Source: an uncultured Allosphingosinicella sp. (GTDB lineage Bacteria; Pseudomonadota; Alphaproteobacteria; Sphingomonadales; Sphingomonadaceae). From it: a DNA stretch of 42,586 nucleotides. A program made the translations under genes and the position numbers. This document shows positions 1 through 11,734 of the stretch, piece by piece. Below the pieces are notes generated by a model, which searched no databases, was not told the origin of the DNA, and saw only the letters and a list, made by a program, of their open reading frames with translations. The DNA lies in assembly GCA_934539295.1 (NCBI GenBank), contig CAKTCN010000031.1:1-42586 (forward strand). The letters are read 5' to 3'. How positions within the stretch are numbered: the stretch's first letter is position 1; every line of letters begins with the position of its first letter.

Positions 1-67
1 TGCTCGCATCACCGCGGGCGAGACCGGTCGTATCGGCGACCTGACCGATAAGCTCCTGCTTGTTCAT
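1..67 (-). CDS. hup: HU family DNA-binding protein, N-terminal fragment
   Basis: Only the first 22 codons lie inside the window; the gene continues off the left edge. The start reads MNKQELIGQVADTTGLARGD, which matches the beginning of bacterial HU proteins (MNKxELIxxVA). HU is a small dimeric nucleoid protein that bends DNA without strong sequence preference. It lies downstream of lon on the same strand, the lon-hup order common in proteobacteria. A separate promoter candidate and a lon terminator lie between the two genes, so it is probably transcribed on its own. Which HU paralogue it is (hupA or hupB) cannot be told from the fragment. Confidence 0.85.
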   Translation of the reverse strand, partial: MNKQELIGQVADTTGLARGDAS

Positions 68-118
68 GTACCCCTGCCCCTTCGTAGACTCACATGTCGG
101 CGGAAAGCCGGAACTGCC

Positions 119-148
119 ATCTAAGATCAGGTCCGGCGCGTCTGTCAA
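119..148 (-). promoter_or_regulatory. Candidate sigma70-type promoter of the HU gene
   Basis: On the minus strand a perfect TTGACA (148 to 143) is followed after 18 bases by TTAGAT (124 to 119), about 50 bases upstream of the HU start. The -35 box touches the T-tract of the lon terminator. The -10 box is a weak match, so this is inference from spacing and the perfect -35. Confidence 0.45.
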
Positions 149-185
149 AAGGAAAGCGCGACATTTCCCATGCGGAAAGTCGCGC
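147..185 (-). terminator. Intrinsic terminator of lon
   Basis: Reading leftward from the lon stop (215-217), arms GCGCGAC/GTCGCGC and TTTCC/GGAAA form a 12-pair stem with one bulged base and a five-base loop (169-173). The sequence TTTCCTTTT follows. Position and T-rich tail fit rho-independent termination of lon. Confidence 0.75.
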
Positions 186-214
186 CTTCCATCCACCCGG
201 GCTATTAACCGAGG

Positions 215-2614
<2,400 letters not shown>

Positions 2615-2654
2615 TGTAACTCCACTGGGGCGAACGCCCGAAGCTTTGACACCC

Positions 2655-2683
2655 ATATGGGGACAGTGGTCAACCGCATCAAT
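2655..2683 (-). promoter_or_regulatory. Candidate heat-shock (RpoH/sigma32) promoter of lon
   Basis: On the minus strand CCCCATAT (2662 to 2655) matches the sigma32 -10 consensus. ATTGATG (2683 to 2677) lies 14 bases upstream and keeps the TTGA core of the -35. The predicted transcript start is about 33 bases before the lon ATG. lon is a classic RpoH-regulon member; assigning this site is inference. Confidence 0.45.
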
Positions 2684-2694
2684 GAAGGCGCGGC

Positions 2695-3189
2695 TCAAGC
2701 CAGCAGCAACGTCATTCCGGGCAGCAGATTGTGAAGCGCGTGGGCTGCGTAGACGGTGAGCACGGCGCCGAAAATGCCCTTGCCGCGCCAGGCGAGCAGC
2801 ACGGTGGAGAAGATCAGGAACGGCCACCAGATGATAAGACCCCAGCCAGGCTCGGCCAGGCTGTGGAGGATGCCCCACAGCAAGGCGCTGCCCAGGATGG
2901 CGGCGGCAGGGCCCAGATAGCGGTTCAGGAGCAGCACCGGCGGTGTCATCAGCAGCGTTTCGAGCAACGGCGCAATGATCACGACCATCAGCAAGGCGCC
3001 GATGCCCGATCCAAGCTGCGGCTGCGGCGCGCCGTCCGGTGTGGTCATCAGCAATCCGCCGAGCAGCAGGCTGGGCAGCAGGGTGAGCGGCAGGACCTTG
3101 ATGAGGTAAAGCCATCGCGGCTGATCGGTGTTGAAGAGAAAGGGCGGCAGCAGGCGCAACGCGCCATTTCGGGCGAGCGAAGGCGTCAT
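2695..3189 (-). CDS. CPBP-like (CAAX protease/bacteriocin-processing) membrane protein with incomplete motif 1
   Basis: This 164-residue protein is almost wholly hydrophobic, with about five membrane segments. The layout resembles the CPBP family of intramembrane glutamic endopeptidases. Motif 2 is WGILH (residues 105-109, normally FxxxH) and motif 3 is HALHN (150-154, normally HxxxN or HxxxB). Motif 1, normally EExxxR, reads LETLLM around Glu77, so the second Glu and the Arg are missing. Family members cleave prenylated or leader-peptide substrates, but many bacterial ones have unknown roles. The start ATG overlaps the stop of the DUF2306-like gene by four bases (ATGA, 3186-3189), so the two are probably translated together. 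Activity is uncertain because of motif 1. Confidence 0.65.
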   Translation of the reverse strand: MTPSLARNGALRLLPPFLFNTDQPRWLYLIKVLPLTLLPSLLLGGLLMTTPDGAPQPQLGSGIGALLMVVIIAPLLETLLMTPPVLLLNRYLGPAAAILGSALLWGILHSLAEPGWGLIIWWPFLIFSTVLLAWRGKGIFGAVLTVYAAHALHNLLPGMTLLLA

Positions 3190-4121
3190 TGTGCGGTCGG
3201 CTCACCCGTGAAGGCGCTGATCACGGCGGGTCCCCAGAAGTTGGTGACGAAGACCCAGGTGGCGAGGACGACGAAGATGCTGGCCCCGGCCATGACGATC
3301 GCGGAGGGAACGTCCCGCGACATGGCGGGCGCACGGCGCCGGGTCCGGATGAACAGCTCGGCCACCAGGAGGTTCGGAACGTAGAAGAAGAACACCATGA
3401 TCGCGTCGAACCAGCCGGTGAAGGTCGCATTGTGCCCGGTGCCGCCGGCGGCCAGGAACCACAGGCCATATTCCATCCGGTAAAGCCAGGAACCGACCGT
3501 GAGCGCGAACAGGCGGATCGCCCAGGCACGGTGCGTTTCGTAGGCGCCGGCACGGGCATGCACATAGGTGCGCCAGGCGGCCGCGATCATCAGCGAGCCG
3601 TAAAGACCGAAGCCGAGGTCCATGGGCAGGCCGCCAATCGTACCCTTGGCGAGGATGAAGCCGAGCCCGCCAAGTCCTGCGAAGGCGGCCGACAGAAGAT
3701 AGAGCCGCCCAAGCCAGCGATGCAGCGCCGGAACGCGCCGCCTGACCGCACCGATCAGCTGGATGGGCCCGAGCAGCAACAATATTCCGCCGGTGAGGAA
3801 ATGGGCACCGATGGCGAGCGTCGCCACCGGCGATCGCACGTCATGAAGCTCCGGCAGCGACTCGTTCCAACGCGCCGCTGCACCGCCGAAGGCCGTGCCG
3901 CCGAAGAAGGCGATGATGTAGGCGCCGAATATGGCGGCGCTCACCCATGTGACGGCAACGAGCAGACGCGCGCTCCAGCCAAGAGCGGCGACGTGCCATG
4001 GTCGCGAAAGGCCTGTCGGCACCCCTGCAATCGTCGCCACGTTCTTCGCCCCCGTCGGAAGATCCCTCGATAGTGCGTGTGGCCGCGCCTCGTCCAGCCA
4101 AGGGCGCGTCGCCGTCCCCAT
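3186..4121 (-). CDS. DUF2306-like integral membrane protein
   Basis: The protein has 311 residues and about eight predicted membrane segments after a polar N-terminus of roughly 45 residues. It carries the signature I associate with DUF2306: LLLLGPIQL followed by [17 protein letters not shown], then a [11 protein letters not shown] stretch. The family has no established biochemical role. It lies upstream of the CPBP-like gene in a two-gene operon with an ATGA overlap. The start is uncertain: ATG at 4121 has no clear ribosome binding site, and the hydrophobic core begins only near residue 47, so an internal start is possible. Confidence 0.65.
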   Translation of the reverse strand: MGTATRPWLDEARPHALSRDLPTGAKNVATIAGVPTGLSRPWHVAALGWSARLLVAVTWVSAAIFGAYIIAFFGGTAFGGAAARWNESLPELHDVRSPVATLAIGAHFLTGGILLLLGPIQLIGAVRRRVPALHRWLGRLYLLSAAFAGLGGLGFILAKGTIGGLPMDLGFGLYGSLMIAAAWRTYVHARAGAYETHRAWAIRLFALTVGSWLYRMEYGLWFLAAGGTGHNATFTGWFDAIMVFFFYVPNLLVAELFIRTRRRAPAMSRDVPSAIVMAGASIFVVLATWVFVTNFWGPAVISAFTGEPTAQ

Positions 4122-4374
4122 AATGTCGCCCGGCCGTCATCGGATCGTAACGGCCTCATACCCGAACTGAAACCGCCTGCCCTTAGGGCGCTTCGAAGTT
4201 GAAGCAGGGCGGAAGATCGAAAGGGCGGCTGAAGTGCCAGGACCGCCCCGTCGGGCATGCACGCTGAAACTCGAGACATGTGGCGACCAGGCAACGGGCA
4301 AGCTGTCCGATATGCGCGGCGCAACCGGGAGGAGCCGTTCGAGGGCATCGAACAGGATTTCAAAGGGGGAAAAG

Positions 4375-7137
4375 ATGAACCGCTTCACCTTCGCAGCGCG
4401 GCTGCTCGCGGGCTCCGCCGCATTCGGCAGCGCCGGCCTTGCCAGCGCGCAGACCATCGCGGACGTTCCGGCAGACGAAGACGAAATCGTGATCACCGGC
4501 TCCTTCCGCGAGAGCCTTGAGGATGCTCTGCGCGTCAAGCGGCAAGCTGACAGCATCACCGACGCGGTATCCGCGTCCGACATCGGCGACTTCCCGTCCG
4601 TCAACGTCGCCGAAGCGCTGCAGCGGGTGCCGGGCGTGTCGATCTCGCGCGAGGCAGGTGAAGGGCAGTTCGTGTCGGTCCGCGGCCTCGGCCCCAATTT
4701 CTCCAACGTTACGCTGAACGGTGCGCCGATCGCTTATAACGAGAATATCCGCAACTCCGACCAGAGCGGGCGGCAGTTCCAGTTCCGCGTAATCCCCGCC
4801 GACCTCATCAGCGGCATCGTTGTCACCAAGGCACCCACCGCAGACCTGATCGACGGCGGCATCGGATCCAATATCGACATCCGCATCGCCAGCCCGCTCC
4901 AGACCGACAGCTTCGTCACAGTGCGAGGATTCCAGCATTATGAGGAGCGCACCGGCGACATCACGCCCAACGGCTCGATCTCCGGCGGCTGGCGCAACGG
5001 AGCCGGGAATTTTGGGGTGATCGCCGGCATCTCCTACCAGACCCGCAAGGTGCAGTTCGATCGCTTCCAGCATTTCGGCTATACCGACCGCGTGATCGGC
5101 GGACAGACGGTGAGCGTCCCCAACGATGTCGTCACCACGCTGGAGCGCGAGGATCGGCGGCGCTTCAGCGCTATGGGCGGCGTTGAATGGCAGCCGGCAG
5201 AGGCGCTGACGCTGAAGGTCGACGGGCTCTATTCACGGTTCAACAACAAGATCCTGGAAGATCGTGTCAGCTTCGAATGGGGTGGCCGTACCGATTTCGC
5301 CGCGCGCCTTGTCCCGGGCAGCGCCGTGATCAAGGACGGGGTCCTCTATGGCGGCGAGATCGCGGGCGGACGGATCAACCGCAATGCCGAATTCTCCGAG
5401 CAGATGCACGAGAACCTCTTCGTGCAAGGCGGCATCGAATATGATGCGAACGGGTGGAAGATCAGCCCGTCGCTAAGCTATTCGCGTGCCGACAGCGGGC
5501 TCGACCTGCCGTTGCAGCGCATCGACGGCCGCACCGCCGACAATCCGGCGGGGCTGCGATACAGCTACGCTTATGGCGACGATCCGGTCGGCGACCGCAA
5601 GATCGCCAGCGTGCAGACCAATCTCGACCTCACGCTCGCCAACTCGGCGCCTTATTATCGCTATCGCATCCGGCCGACCAACTCGCTGGACGACGACGTG
5701 ACGGCTCTGCTCGACATCACGCGCGAGTTCGACATGGGGCTTGGCGGCCTTCGTTTCTCCAGCGTCAGCGCCGGCGGGCAATATACCGACCGCAGCCGCG
5801 ATTATCAGCGCCGCGACCGAACGCTGTCGGCACGTCCGGGCGTCACCGTGGACGGCAGTTTCGTCGGCAGCCTGGTCCCTGAGAATGTATTCGACCAGAC
5901 GATAGAGAACCGGTTCGGACGCTGGATGAGCTACACGCCGGGCCGCTTCTACGATGCCTTCACCGTGCCGGGCGAATATGACGGTGTCGATCCGCAGTCC
6001 GACGACCTCGTCGCCAACGGCCAGGACCTGCAGCAATCTTATGGCGTGGGCGAGCAGATCTATGCGGGCTACCTGCGCGCCGACTTTGCTGCCGACGGCA
6101 TCGGTCTCAACGGCAATGTCGGTGTGCGCTACGTGTCCACGGACACGGTGGTCGACGGCACCATCCTGATCGCCGGAACGGGCCCGAACGGCGCGGCGAC
6201 CACCATCATCGAGCCGGCACGGTTCGAGGGCAATTACGACGAGTGGCTGCCCAGCCTGAACCTCAATTTCGACCTCACCCGCAACCTGGTGGCGCGATTG
6301 GCCGCATCACGCTCGCTCACGCGTCCGTCGCTCGCGGACCTTCGCACGGCGACGGTGCCGAACAGTTCGGTTATCGCGGACGTGTTCGATCGCGGACAGG
6401 CCGCAATCGACGAACGCTCGCCCTCTTCGCTGAACGGCGTCGGCGGCAACCCGACGCTCAAGCCTTATACCTCTTTCAACCTCGATGCGTCGGTCGAGTA
6501 TTATTTCGACGGGTTTGGCGGTCTTTCAGCGGCCGTGTTCCACAAGCGGATCCAGGATTTCATCGGCTCGATCGGCCGGACCGAGGAAGTGGTGCTGAAC
6601 ACCCGTGCCGGCGAGACGATCACCGCCGACTTCCTGATCACCCGCCCGCAGAATATCGGGGATGCGAAGGTGACGGGCCTGGAGCTCGGCGCGGCGGTGG
6701 ACCTTGCCTACGGCTTCGGCGTCGCGGCAAGTGCCACCTTCACCGACAGCGAGGCGGAGATCGAGACCCCGGCGGGCGTGGTGAAGGCGCAATTGCAGGG
6801 GGTGTCGGACACCAGCTACTCGATCAGCCCCTTCTTCAAGCTGGGCGCCGTCGAGGCGAATGTCAGTTATACGTGGCGGTCGGACTTCACCACCAACGGC
6901 AACATCTCGCCGGGCAGCAACGCCGTGACCAACCCGCTCGAGGCGATCGTGCAGGACGGCTTCGGCACGCTCGACATGAGCGCCCGTGTTCGCGTCACGC
7001 CGGAGTTCGAGATCTTCATGGAAGGCACCAACATCCTGGACGAGCGCCAAGCCGCCTATCAGGGTACCGAGACGCGTCCGTACCAGATCCATGAATATGG
7101 CCGCAGCTTCAACCTGGGTGTCCGGGCGAGCTTCTAA
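4375..7137 (+). CDS. TonB-dependent outer-membrane receptor (Caulobacter/Xanthomonas type)
   Basis: The product is a 920-residue outer-membrane receptor importing an unknown substrate with energy from TonB-ExbBD. A signal peptide ends in LASAQ (about residue 25). The plug follows, with DEIVITGSFRES, DFPSVNVAEALQRVPGV and VRGLGPNFSNVTLNG, all hallmarks of the large TonB-Xanth-Caul class often tied to carbohydrate or complex organic substrates. The rest is a 22-strand-type barrel ending in the usual aromatic residue (RASF). The start at 4375 is set by GGGGGA four bases upstream and by the signal peptide; the frame opens further upstream without homology. No transporter, sigma/anti-sigma pair or hydrolase lies nearby, so the substrate cannot be inferred. 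The 253-base upstream gap shows no feature I can name. Confidence 0.93.
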   Translation: MNRFTFAARLLAGSAAFGSAGLASAQTIADVPADEDEIVITGSFRESLEDALRVKRQADSITDAVSASDIGDFPSVNVAEALQRVPGVSISREAGEGQFVSVRGLGPNFSNVTLNGAPIAYNENIRNSDQSGRQFQFRVIPADLISGIVVTKAPTADLIDGGIGSNIDIRIASPLQTDSFVTVRGFQHYEERTGDITPNGSISGGWRNGAGNFGVIAGISYQTRKVQFDRFQHFGYTDRVIGGQTVSVPNDVVTTLEREDRRRFSAMGGVEWQPAEALTLKVDGLYSRFNNKILEDRVSFEWGGRTDFAARLVPGSAVIKDGVLYGGEIAGGRINRNAEFSEQMHENLFVQGGIEYDANGWKISPSLSYSRADSGLDLPLQRIDGRTADNPAGLRYSYAYGDDPVGDRKIASVQTNLDLTLANSAPYYRYRIRPTNSLDDDVTALLDITREFDMGLGGLRFSSVSAGGQYTDRSRDYQRRDRTLSARPGVTVDGSFVGSLVPENVFDQTIENRFGRWMSYTPGRFYDAFTVPGEYDGVDPQSDDLVANGQDLQQSYGVGEQIYAGYLRADFAADGIGLNGNVGVRYVSTDTVVDGTILIAGTGPNGAATTIIEPARFEGNYDEWLPSLNLNFDLTRNLVARLAASRSLTRPSLADLRTATVPNSSVIADVFDRGQAAIDERSPSSLNGVGGNPTLKPYTSFNLDASVEYYFDGFGGLSAAVFHKRIQDFIGSIGRTEEVVLNTRAGETITADFLITRPQNIGDAKVTGLELGAAVDLAYGFGVAASATFTDSEAEIETPAGVVKAQLQGVSDTSYSISPFFKLGAVEANVSYTWRSDFTTNGNISPGSNAVTNPLEAIVQDGFGTLDMSARVRVTPEFEIFMEGTNILDERQAAYQGTETRPYQIHEYGRSFNLGVRASF

Positions 7138-7146
7138 AGGCCTGGC

Positions 7147-7178
7147 GCCTGGTCCCCGGCGAAGGCCGGGGACCAGGC
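7147..7178. repeat. Perfect hairpin after the TonB receptor gene (REP-like; possible terminator)
   Basis: Arms GCCTGGTCCCCGGC (7147-7160) and GCCGGGGACCAGGC (7165-7178) are perfect complements around a GAAG loop. There is no T-tract. It starts ten bases after the receptor stop. The GC-GAAR-GC core is shared with the palindromes at 17784-17846 and 35039-35108, so it may be an extragenic repeat that also limits read-through. Confidence 0.7.
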
Positions 7179-7217
7179 GGCGTCGATCACATCGAAGGCT
7201 TCGAGTCCCAAAACACT

Positions 7218-7239
7218 CGCCCCGGCCTTAACCGGGGCG
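7218..7239. repeat. Short GC-rich hairpin between convergent genes
   Basis: CGCCCCGG (7218-7225) pairs with CCGGGGCG (7232-7239) across a six-base loop. It lies between the TonB receptor and the clpX terminator. It may belong to the same palindrome cluster as 7147-7178; function unknown. Confidence 0.45.
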
Positions 7240-7311
7240 TGCCTTCAATCGACGCAATGACCGTAGCCACGCTCAGTTCTCCCCGCGCACAGGCAGGGGA
7301 GACATGTTGGC

Positions 7312-7357
7312 GAAAGAAAACCGCCGGACGGAGGCTTGAGGCCCCTGCCCGGCGGTT
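7312..7357 (-). terminator. Intrinsic terminator of clpX
   Basis: On the minus strand AACCGCCGG and CCGGCGGTT (forward arms 7349-7357 and 7319-7327) form a nine-pair stem with an internal GC-rich loop, followed by TTTTCTTTC. It lies about 27 bases after the clpX stop, a convincing rho-independent terminator. Confidence 0.85.
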
Positions 7358-7383
7358 CCTGTTTCAGCCGTAGCGAAGGCGGC

Positions 7384-8643
<1,260 letters not shown>

Positions 8644-8746
8644 TCGTCTTCCTTCGGGGTCCGTACCCCTGTTTCGCGCCCCCGCGGCAGAGCATCCTGA
8701 CCGGCTTTTGGCCCGATCACAACCGCTAAACCACGGGGGCTAAACG

Positions 8747-9388
8747 TTACGCGGCGCTTTTGGCCGCATCCTCGCCCTCGACCGCAGGGCGCTTGTCGAA
8801 CACTTCATCGACCAGCCCGAATTCCTTCGCCTCGGTCGAGGAAAGGAACTTGTCGCGGTCCATGGCACGCTCGATCGTCTCGATATTCTGCCCGGTATAT
8901 TGGGCATAGAGTTCGTTCATCCGGTGACGGATGCGCAGGATCTCCTTGGCCTGGATCTCGATGTCCGATGCCATGCCCTGCGCACCGCCCGACGGCTGGT
9001 GGATCATGATGCGGGCGTTGGTCAGGGCCACGCGCATGCCCGGCTCGCCGGCCGCGAGCAGGAAGCTGCCCATCGACGCCGCCTGGCCGATGCACACCGT
9101 GCCGACGCGGGGCCGAATATATTGCATCGTGTCGTGGATCGCCATGCCCGCGGTCACCACGCCGCCCGGCGAGTTGATGTACATGTAGATATCCTTCTTC
9201 GGATTCTCCGATTCCAGATACAAAAGCTGGGCGGTGATCAGCGTCGCCATATGGTCCTCGACCCCGCCGGTCACGAACACGATCCGCTCACGCAGCAGGC
9301 GCGAATAGATGTCGAAGCTGCGCTCGCCGCGGTTCGACTGTTCGATGACGATGGGCACGAGGCCGGAAACGATATCCTGATGATCCAT
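8747..9388 (-). CDS. clpP: ATP-dependent Clp protease proteolytic subunit ClpP
   Basis: This 213-residue serine peptidase forms the double-heptamer chamber used by ClpX or ClpA. The triad is Ser105 (GQAASMGS), His130 (MIHQPSGG) and Asp179 (MDRDKF), spaced as in the family. The N-terminus ([21 protein letters not shown]) is typical of alphaproteobacterial ClpP. No good ribosome binding site precedes the ATG; AGGAGG is present but 31 bases upstream with no usable start after it. clpX follows on the same strand. A candidate heat-shock promoter lies at 9427-9456. Confidence 0.97.
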   Translation of the reverse strand: MDHQDIVSGLVPIVIEQSNRGERSFDIYSRLLRERIVFVTGGVEDHMATLITAQLLYLESENPKKDIYMYINSPGGVVTAGMAIHDTMQYIRPRVGTVCIGQAASMGSFLLAAGEPGMRVALTNARIMIHQPSGGAQGMASDIEIQAKEILRIRHRMNELYAQYTGQNIETIERAMDRDKFLSSTEAKEFGLVDEVFDKRPAVEGEDAAKSAA

Positions 9389-9426
9389 GGTGGCGGAAGG
9401 TCCTGTTGGTCTGTTCTTGCCTCCTG

Positions 9427-9456
9427 AACATCGGCGCTTGCGCGCCGCGGTTCAAG
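9427..9456 (-). promoter_or_regulatory. Candidate RpoH promoter of clpP
   Basis: On the minus strand CTTGAA (9456 to 9451) matches the RpoH -35. CCGATGTT (9434 to 9427) begins 18 bases after CTTG and fits six of seven positions of the alphaproteobacterial -10 pattern CYTATNT. clpP is heat-induced in many alphaproteobacteria; this site is inferred. Confidence 0.4.
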
Positions 9457-9509
9457 CCCCCGCGGGCGAGGGATCGTATCGGCGGCGCAGTTGATCTAGA
9501 GGATGACCC

Positions 9510-10136
9510 ATGACCGGTTCAGCTTTCCCCTCGATCGTGCCGGCGCTTGCCTTCCTGGATTATGTGGGGATCGGCGTGTTCGCCGTCTCCGGCGCGCTGC
9601 TGGCGGCGCAGAAGCGGCTGACGTTTGTCACCTTCATCTTCTTTGCGGTCGTGACGGGCGTCGGCGGCGGCACCGTGCGCGACCTGCTGATCGGCGCGCC
9701 GGTGTTCTGGATGCACCAGAATTGGGTGCTGCTGATCTGCATGACGGCGGCCGTCTTCGTCTGGTTCGTGCCGCTTCGCAGCCGCAGCCAGCAGGCGCTC
9801 GACTGGTTCGATGCCGTGGGCCTGGCCGTTTACGCCACCTATGGCGCAGCCAAGGCGCTGTCTTTCGGCGCGGCGCCGCTTCCGGCGTTCGGCATGGGTG
9901 TGATCACCGCATGCGTAGGCGGCATCATCCGCGACGTGCTGGCCGGCGAGCCATCGATCCTGCTGCGCCCGGAACTGTACGTAACGGCGGCCGCCTTGTC
10001 CTCGAGCCTGATGGTGATCCTAATTGTCGGGGAAACGCCGAGCCTGCTGGCGGGAGCGATCGCAGCCGTGGCCGGGTTCGCGCTTCGCGCCGCGGCCCTA
10101 GCCCGCGGACTCGCCCTTCCCGCCTATCGCGGCTGA
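9510..10136 (+). CDS. Trimeric intracellular cation (TRIC) channel family protein
   Basis: The protein has 208 residues and about seven membrane helices, made of two related halves. Each half carries the TRIC/UPF0126 glycine-rich signature: GVGGGTVRDLLIG in the first and CVGGIIRDVLAGEPSILL in the second. Prokaryotic homologues form homotrimeric monovalent-cation channels in the inner membrane; the physiological role in bacteria is little known. The start is chosen in the frame with homology, with GAGG about eight bases upstream. Its 3' end overlaps the 3' end of the convergent glycosyltransferase gene by 39 bases (10098-10136). Confidence 0.88.
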   Translation: MTGSAFPSIVPALAFLDYVGIGVFAVSGALLAAQKRLTFVTFIFFAVVTGVGGGTVRDLLIGAPVFWMHQNWVLLICMTAAVFVWFVPLRSRSQQALDWFDAVGLAVYATYGAAKALSFGAAPLPAFGMGVITACVGGIIRDVLAGEPSILLRPELYVTAAALSSSLMVILIVGETPSLLAGAIAAVAGFALRAAALARGLALPAYRG

Positions 10137-11069
10137 CAGGCTCGGCAGCGCGAGATAGTGGAGGCGGCGCACCTCGCGGCGGCCGCGCACGACCGTGTCG
10201 AGGATAAGACCGCACATGAAGCTCATGAAGGCGAGGATCATGAGGCCCGTGGCAAGGATGGCGGTCGGAAAACGCGGCACCAGCCCGGTCTGCGCATAGG
10301 TGACCACGAGCGGAATCGACAGCGCCACCGCCAGCCCCGCCAGGAACAGGCCGAAGCTGCCGTAGAAGAGCACCGGCCGTTCAATGCGAAACAGGTGCAG
10401 GATGGTGCGCATGATTCGCCAGCCGTCGCGATAGGTGGAAAGCTTGGACGCCGAACCCTGGGGCCGGGCGCCATAGCGAGTAACGACCTCGCCGACGGGC
10501 ATCGCCAGTTCAAGCGCGTGGACGCTGATCTCCGTCTCCGTCTCGAATCCTCGCGACAGGGCCGGGAAGCTCTTTACGAAGCGGCGGGAAAAGACGCGAT
10601 AACCGGAGAAGATGTCGCTGAAGGTCCGGCCGAAGAGGCTGGCGAGCAGGCCTGTGAAAAGACGATTGCCCAGGCGATGGCCGCGACGATAGGCCTCCTC
10701 CAGTTCCGACGCGCGCGCGCCGACCACCATGTCGAGCTGCTCATCGACAAGGCGTGCCACCATCTCGGGCGCTGCGCCGGCGTCGTAGGTCGCGTCGCCA
10801 TCCGCCATGACATAGATGTCCGCCTCGATGTCCGCGAACATCCGGCGCACAACGTGCCCCTTCCCCTGCATCCGTTCGGTGCGGACGATCGCGCCGGCGG
10901 CTTGAGCAGCCTGCACGGTGCCATCGGAACTGTTATTATCGTAAACGTAGATGGCCGCGTTCGGCAGTGCCGCGCGAAACGCCTCGACGGTCTGCGATAT
11001 CGCGGCTTCCTCGTTATAGCAGGGCAGCAGCACCGCGATGCGAAGAGGCCGTGCCTCGAATAAGCTCAT
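10098..11069 (-). CDS. Family 2 glycosyltransferase with C-terminal membrane helices (dolichyl/polyprenyl-phosphate sugar synthase-like)
   Basis: This 323-residue protein has a GT-A domain beginning RIAVLLPCYNEE. It continues with the nucleotide-binding YDNNSSDGT, the metal-binding MADGDATYD, and GSASKLSTYRDG toward the domain end. Two membrane helices follow (about 230-290). This layout is typical of enzymes moving a sugar from a nucleotide donor to a polyprenyl phosphate, or of related polysaccharide enzymes. The donor cannot be told from sequence. ATG at 11069 has AGGGG about six bases upstream; a GTG two codons earlier is less likely. No other polysaccharide genes are nearby, so it looks like a stand-alone gene. 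Confidence 0.85.
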   Translation of the reverse strand: MSLFEARPLRIAVLLPCYNEEAAISQTVEAFRAALPNAAIYVYDNNSSDGTVQAAQAAGAIVRTERMQGKGHVVRRMFADIEADIYVMADGDATYDAGAAPEMVARLVDEQLDMVVGARASELEEAYRRGHRLGNRLFTGLLASLFGRTFSDIFSGYRVFSRRFVKSFPALSRGFETETEISVHALELAMPVGEVVTRYGARPQGSASKLSTYRDGWRIMRTILHLFRIERPVLFYGSFGLFLAGLAVALSIPLVVTYAQTGLVPRFPTAILATGLMILAFMSFMCGLILDTVVRGRREVRRLHYLALPSLSAAIGGKGESAG

Positions 11070-11134
11070 TCCCACCCCTGCGGCTTTTCCGGGCTATTAC
11101 GGCCAAGCGGGCGAAGCGGGCAAGTGTGTCGCGC

Positions 11135-11545
11135 CTAGCCGTCAGAAAGCCGGCCTTCCTGCGCCTTGAAGAAGAACTGGCTGGCCACCAGCCAGCCCTT
11201 GATCGGCCGCAGCGGCAGCACCGTCGTTATCGCCAGGATCGGAAGACTGGTGACGAGATGCACCCATAAAGGCGGGCTGGCCATGATCTCGAGCATGAGG
11301 GTGAAGATCACGCCCGGCACACAGGCGAAGAGTTGCGCGAACACGGCCGGTCCGTCGGCAGGATCCGCATAGGAGAAATCGAGGCCGCACACTTCGCAAT
11401 GATCGCGAATCGTCAGGAAGCCGTTGAAGATGTGCCCCGTGCCGCAGCGCGGGCACCGACCCGCCGGCCCGGTCTTGTGCGGGTCTATCTTTGGCCAGCG
11501 ACGGCCGCTGGCATCGACGAGGCGATCGTCATTATCTTCCTGCAT
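11135..11545 (-). CDS. DUF983 family zinc-ribbon membrane protein
   Basis: The product is a 136-residue protein. It has two CxxC pairs (Cys31/Cys34 in RCPRCG and Cys50/Cys53 in CEVCG), the conserved DPADGPAVF stretch, and two membrane helices. This pattern defines the alphaproteobacterial DUF983 family, often seen near cytochrome oxidase or Nudix genes; its function is unknown. The frame is open for 38 codons upstream of the chosen ATG (11545), but that part is not family-like. It lies on the same strand as the glycosyltransferase gene, upstream of it with a 65-base gap. Confidence 0.82.
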   Translation of the reverse strand: MQEDNDDRLVDASGRRWPKIDPHKTGPAGRCPRCGTGHIFNGFLTIRDHCEVCGLDFSYADPADGPAVFAQLFACVPGVIFTLMLEIMASPPLWVHLVTSLPILAITTVLPLRPIKGWLVASQFFFKAQEGRLSDG

Positions 11546-11700
11546 CTTCGACCACGATCCAATGTTCGCCCGCCTTCCGGGTGGAGGCGAACTAAACCTT
11601 ATGGGCGCGGTCGGCGATGGGACAATTTGACCCACCGTCCCGGGCCATCGCAGCAGCAACGAGCCCGACGCAGGCCTGGTTCCTAGGGTCCAAAGCAGAA

Positions 11701-11726
11701 CGGCTCCCCTCTGGTGAGGGGAGCCG
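11701..11726 (-). terminator. Probable terminator of trigger factor gene
   Basis: CGGCTCCCCT (11701-11710) and AGGGGAGCCG (11717-11726) form a perfect ten-pair stem with a six-base loop, starting nine bases after the tig stop. The following minus-strand sequence is TTCTGCTTTGG, only moderately T-rich. Confidence 0.7.
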
Positions 11727-11734
11727 GCTGGTGA

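Noticed and set aside
9420..9425. Perfect AGGAGG 31 bases upstream of clpP, suggesting an unannotated leader gene
   Set aside because: No ATG, GTG or TTG follows at a usable distance and the clpP frame has no upstream start; probably chance or a leader structure.
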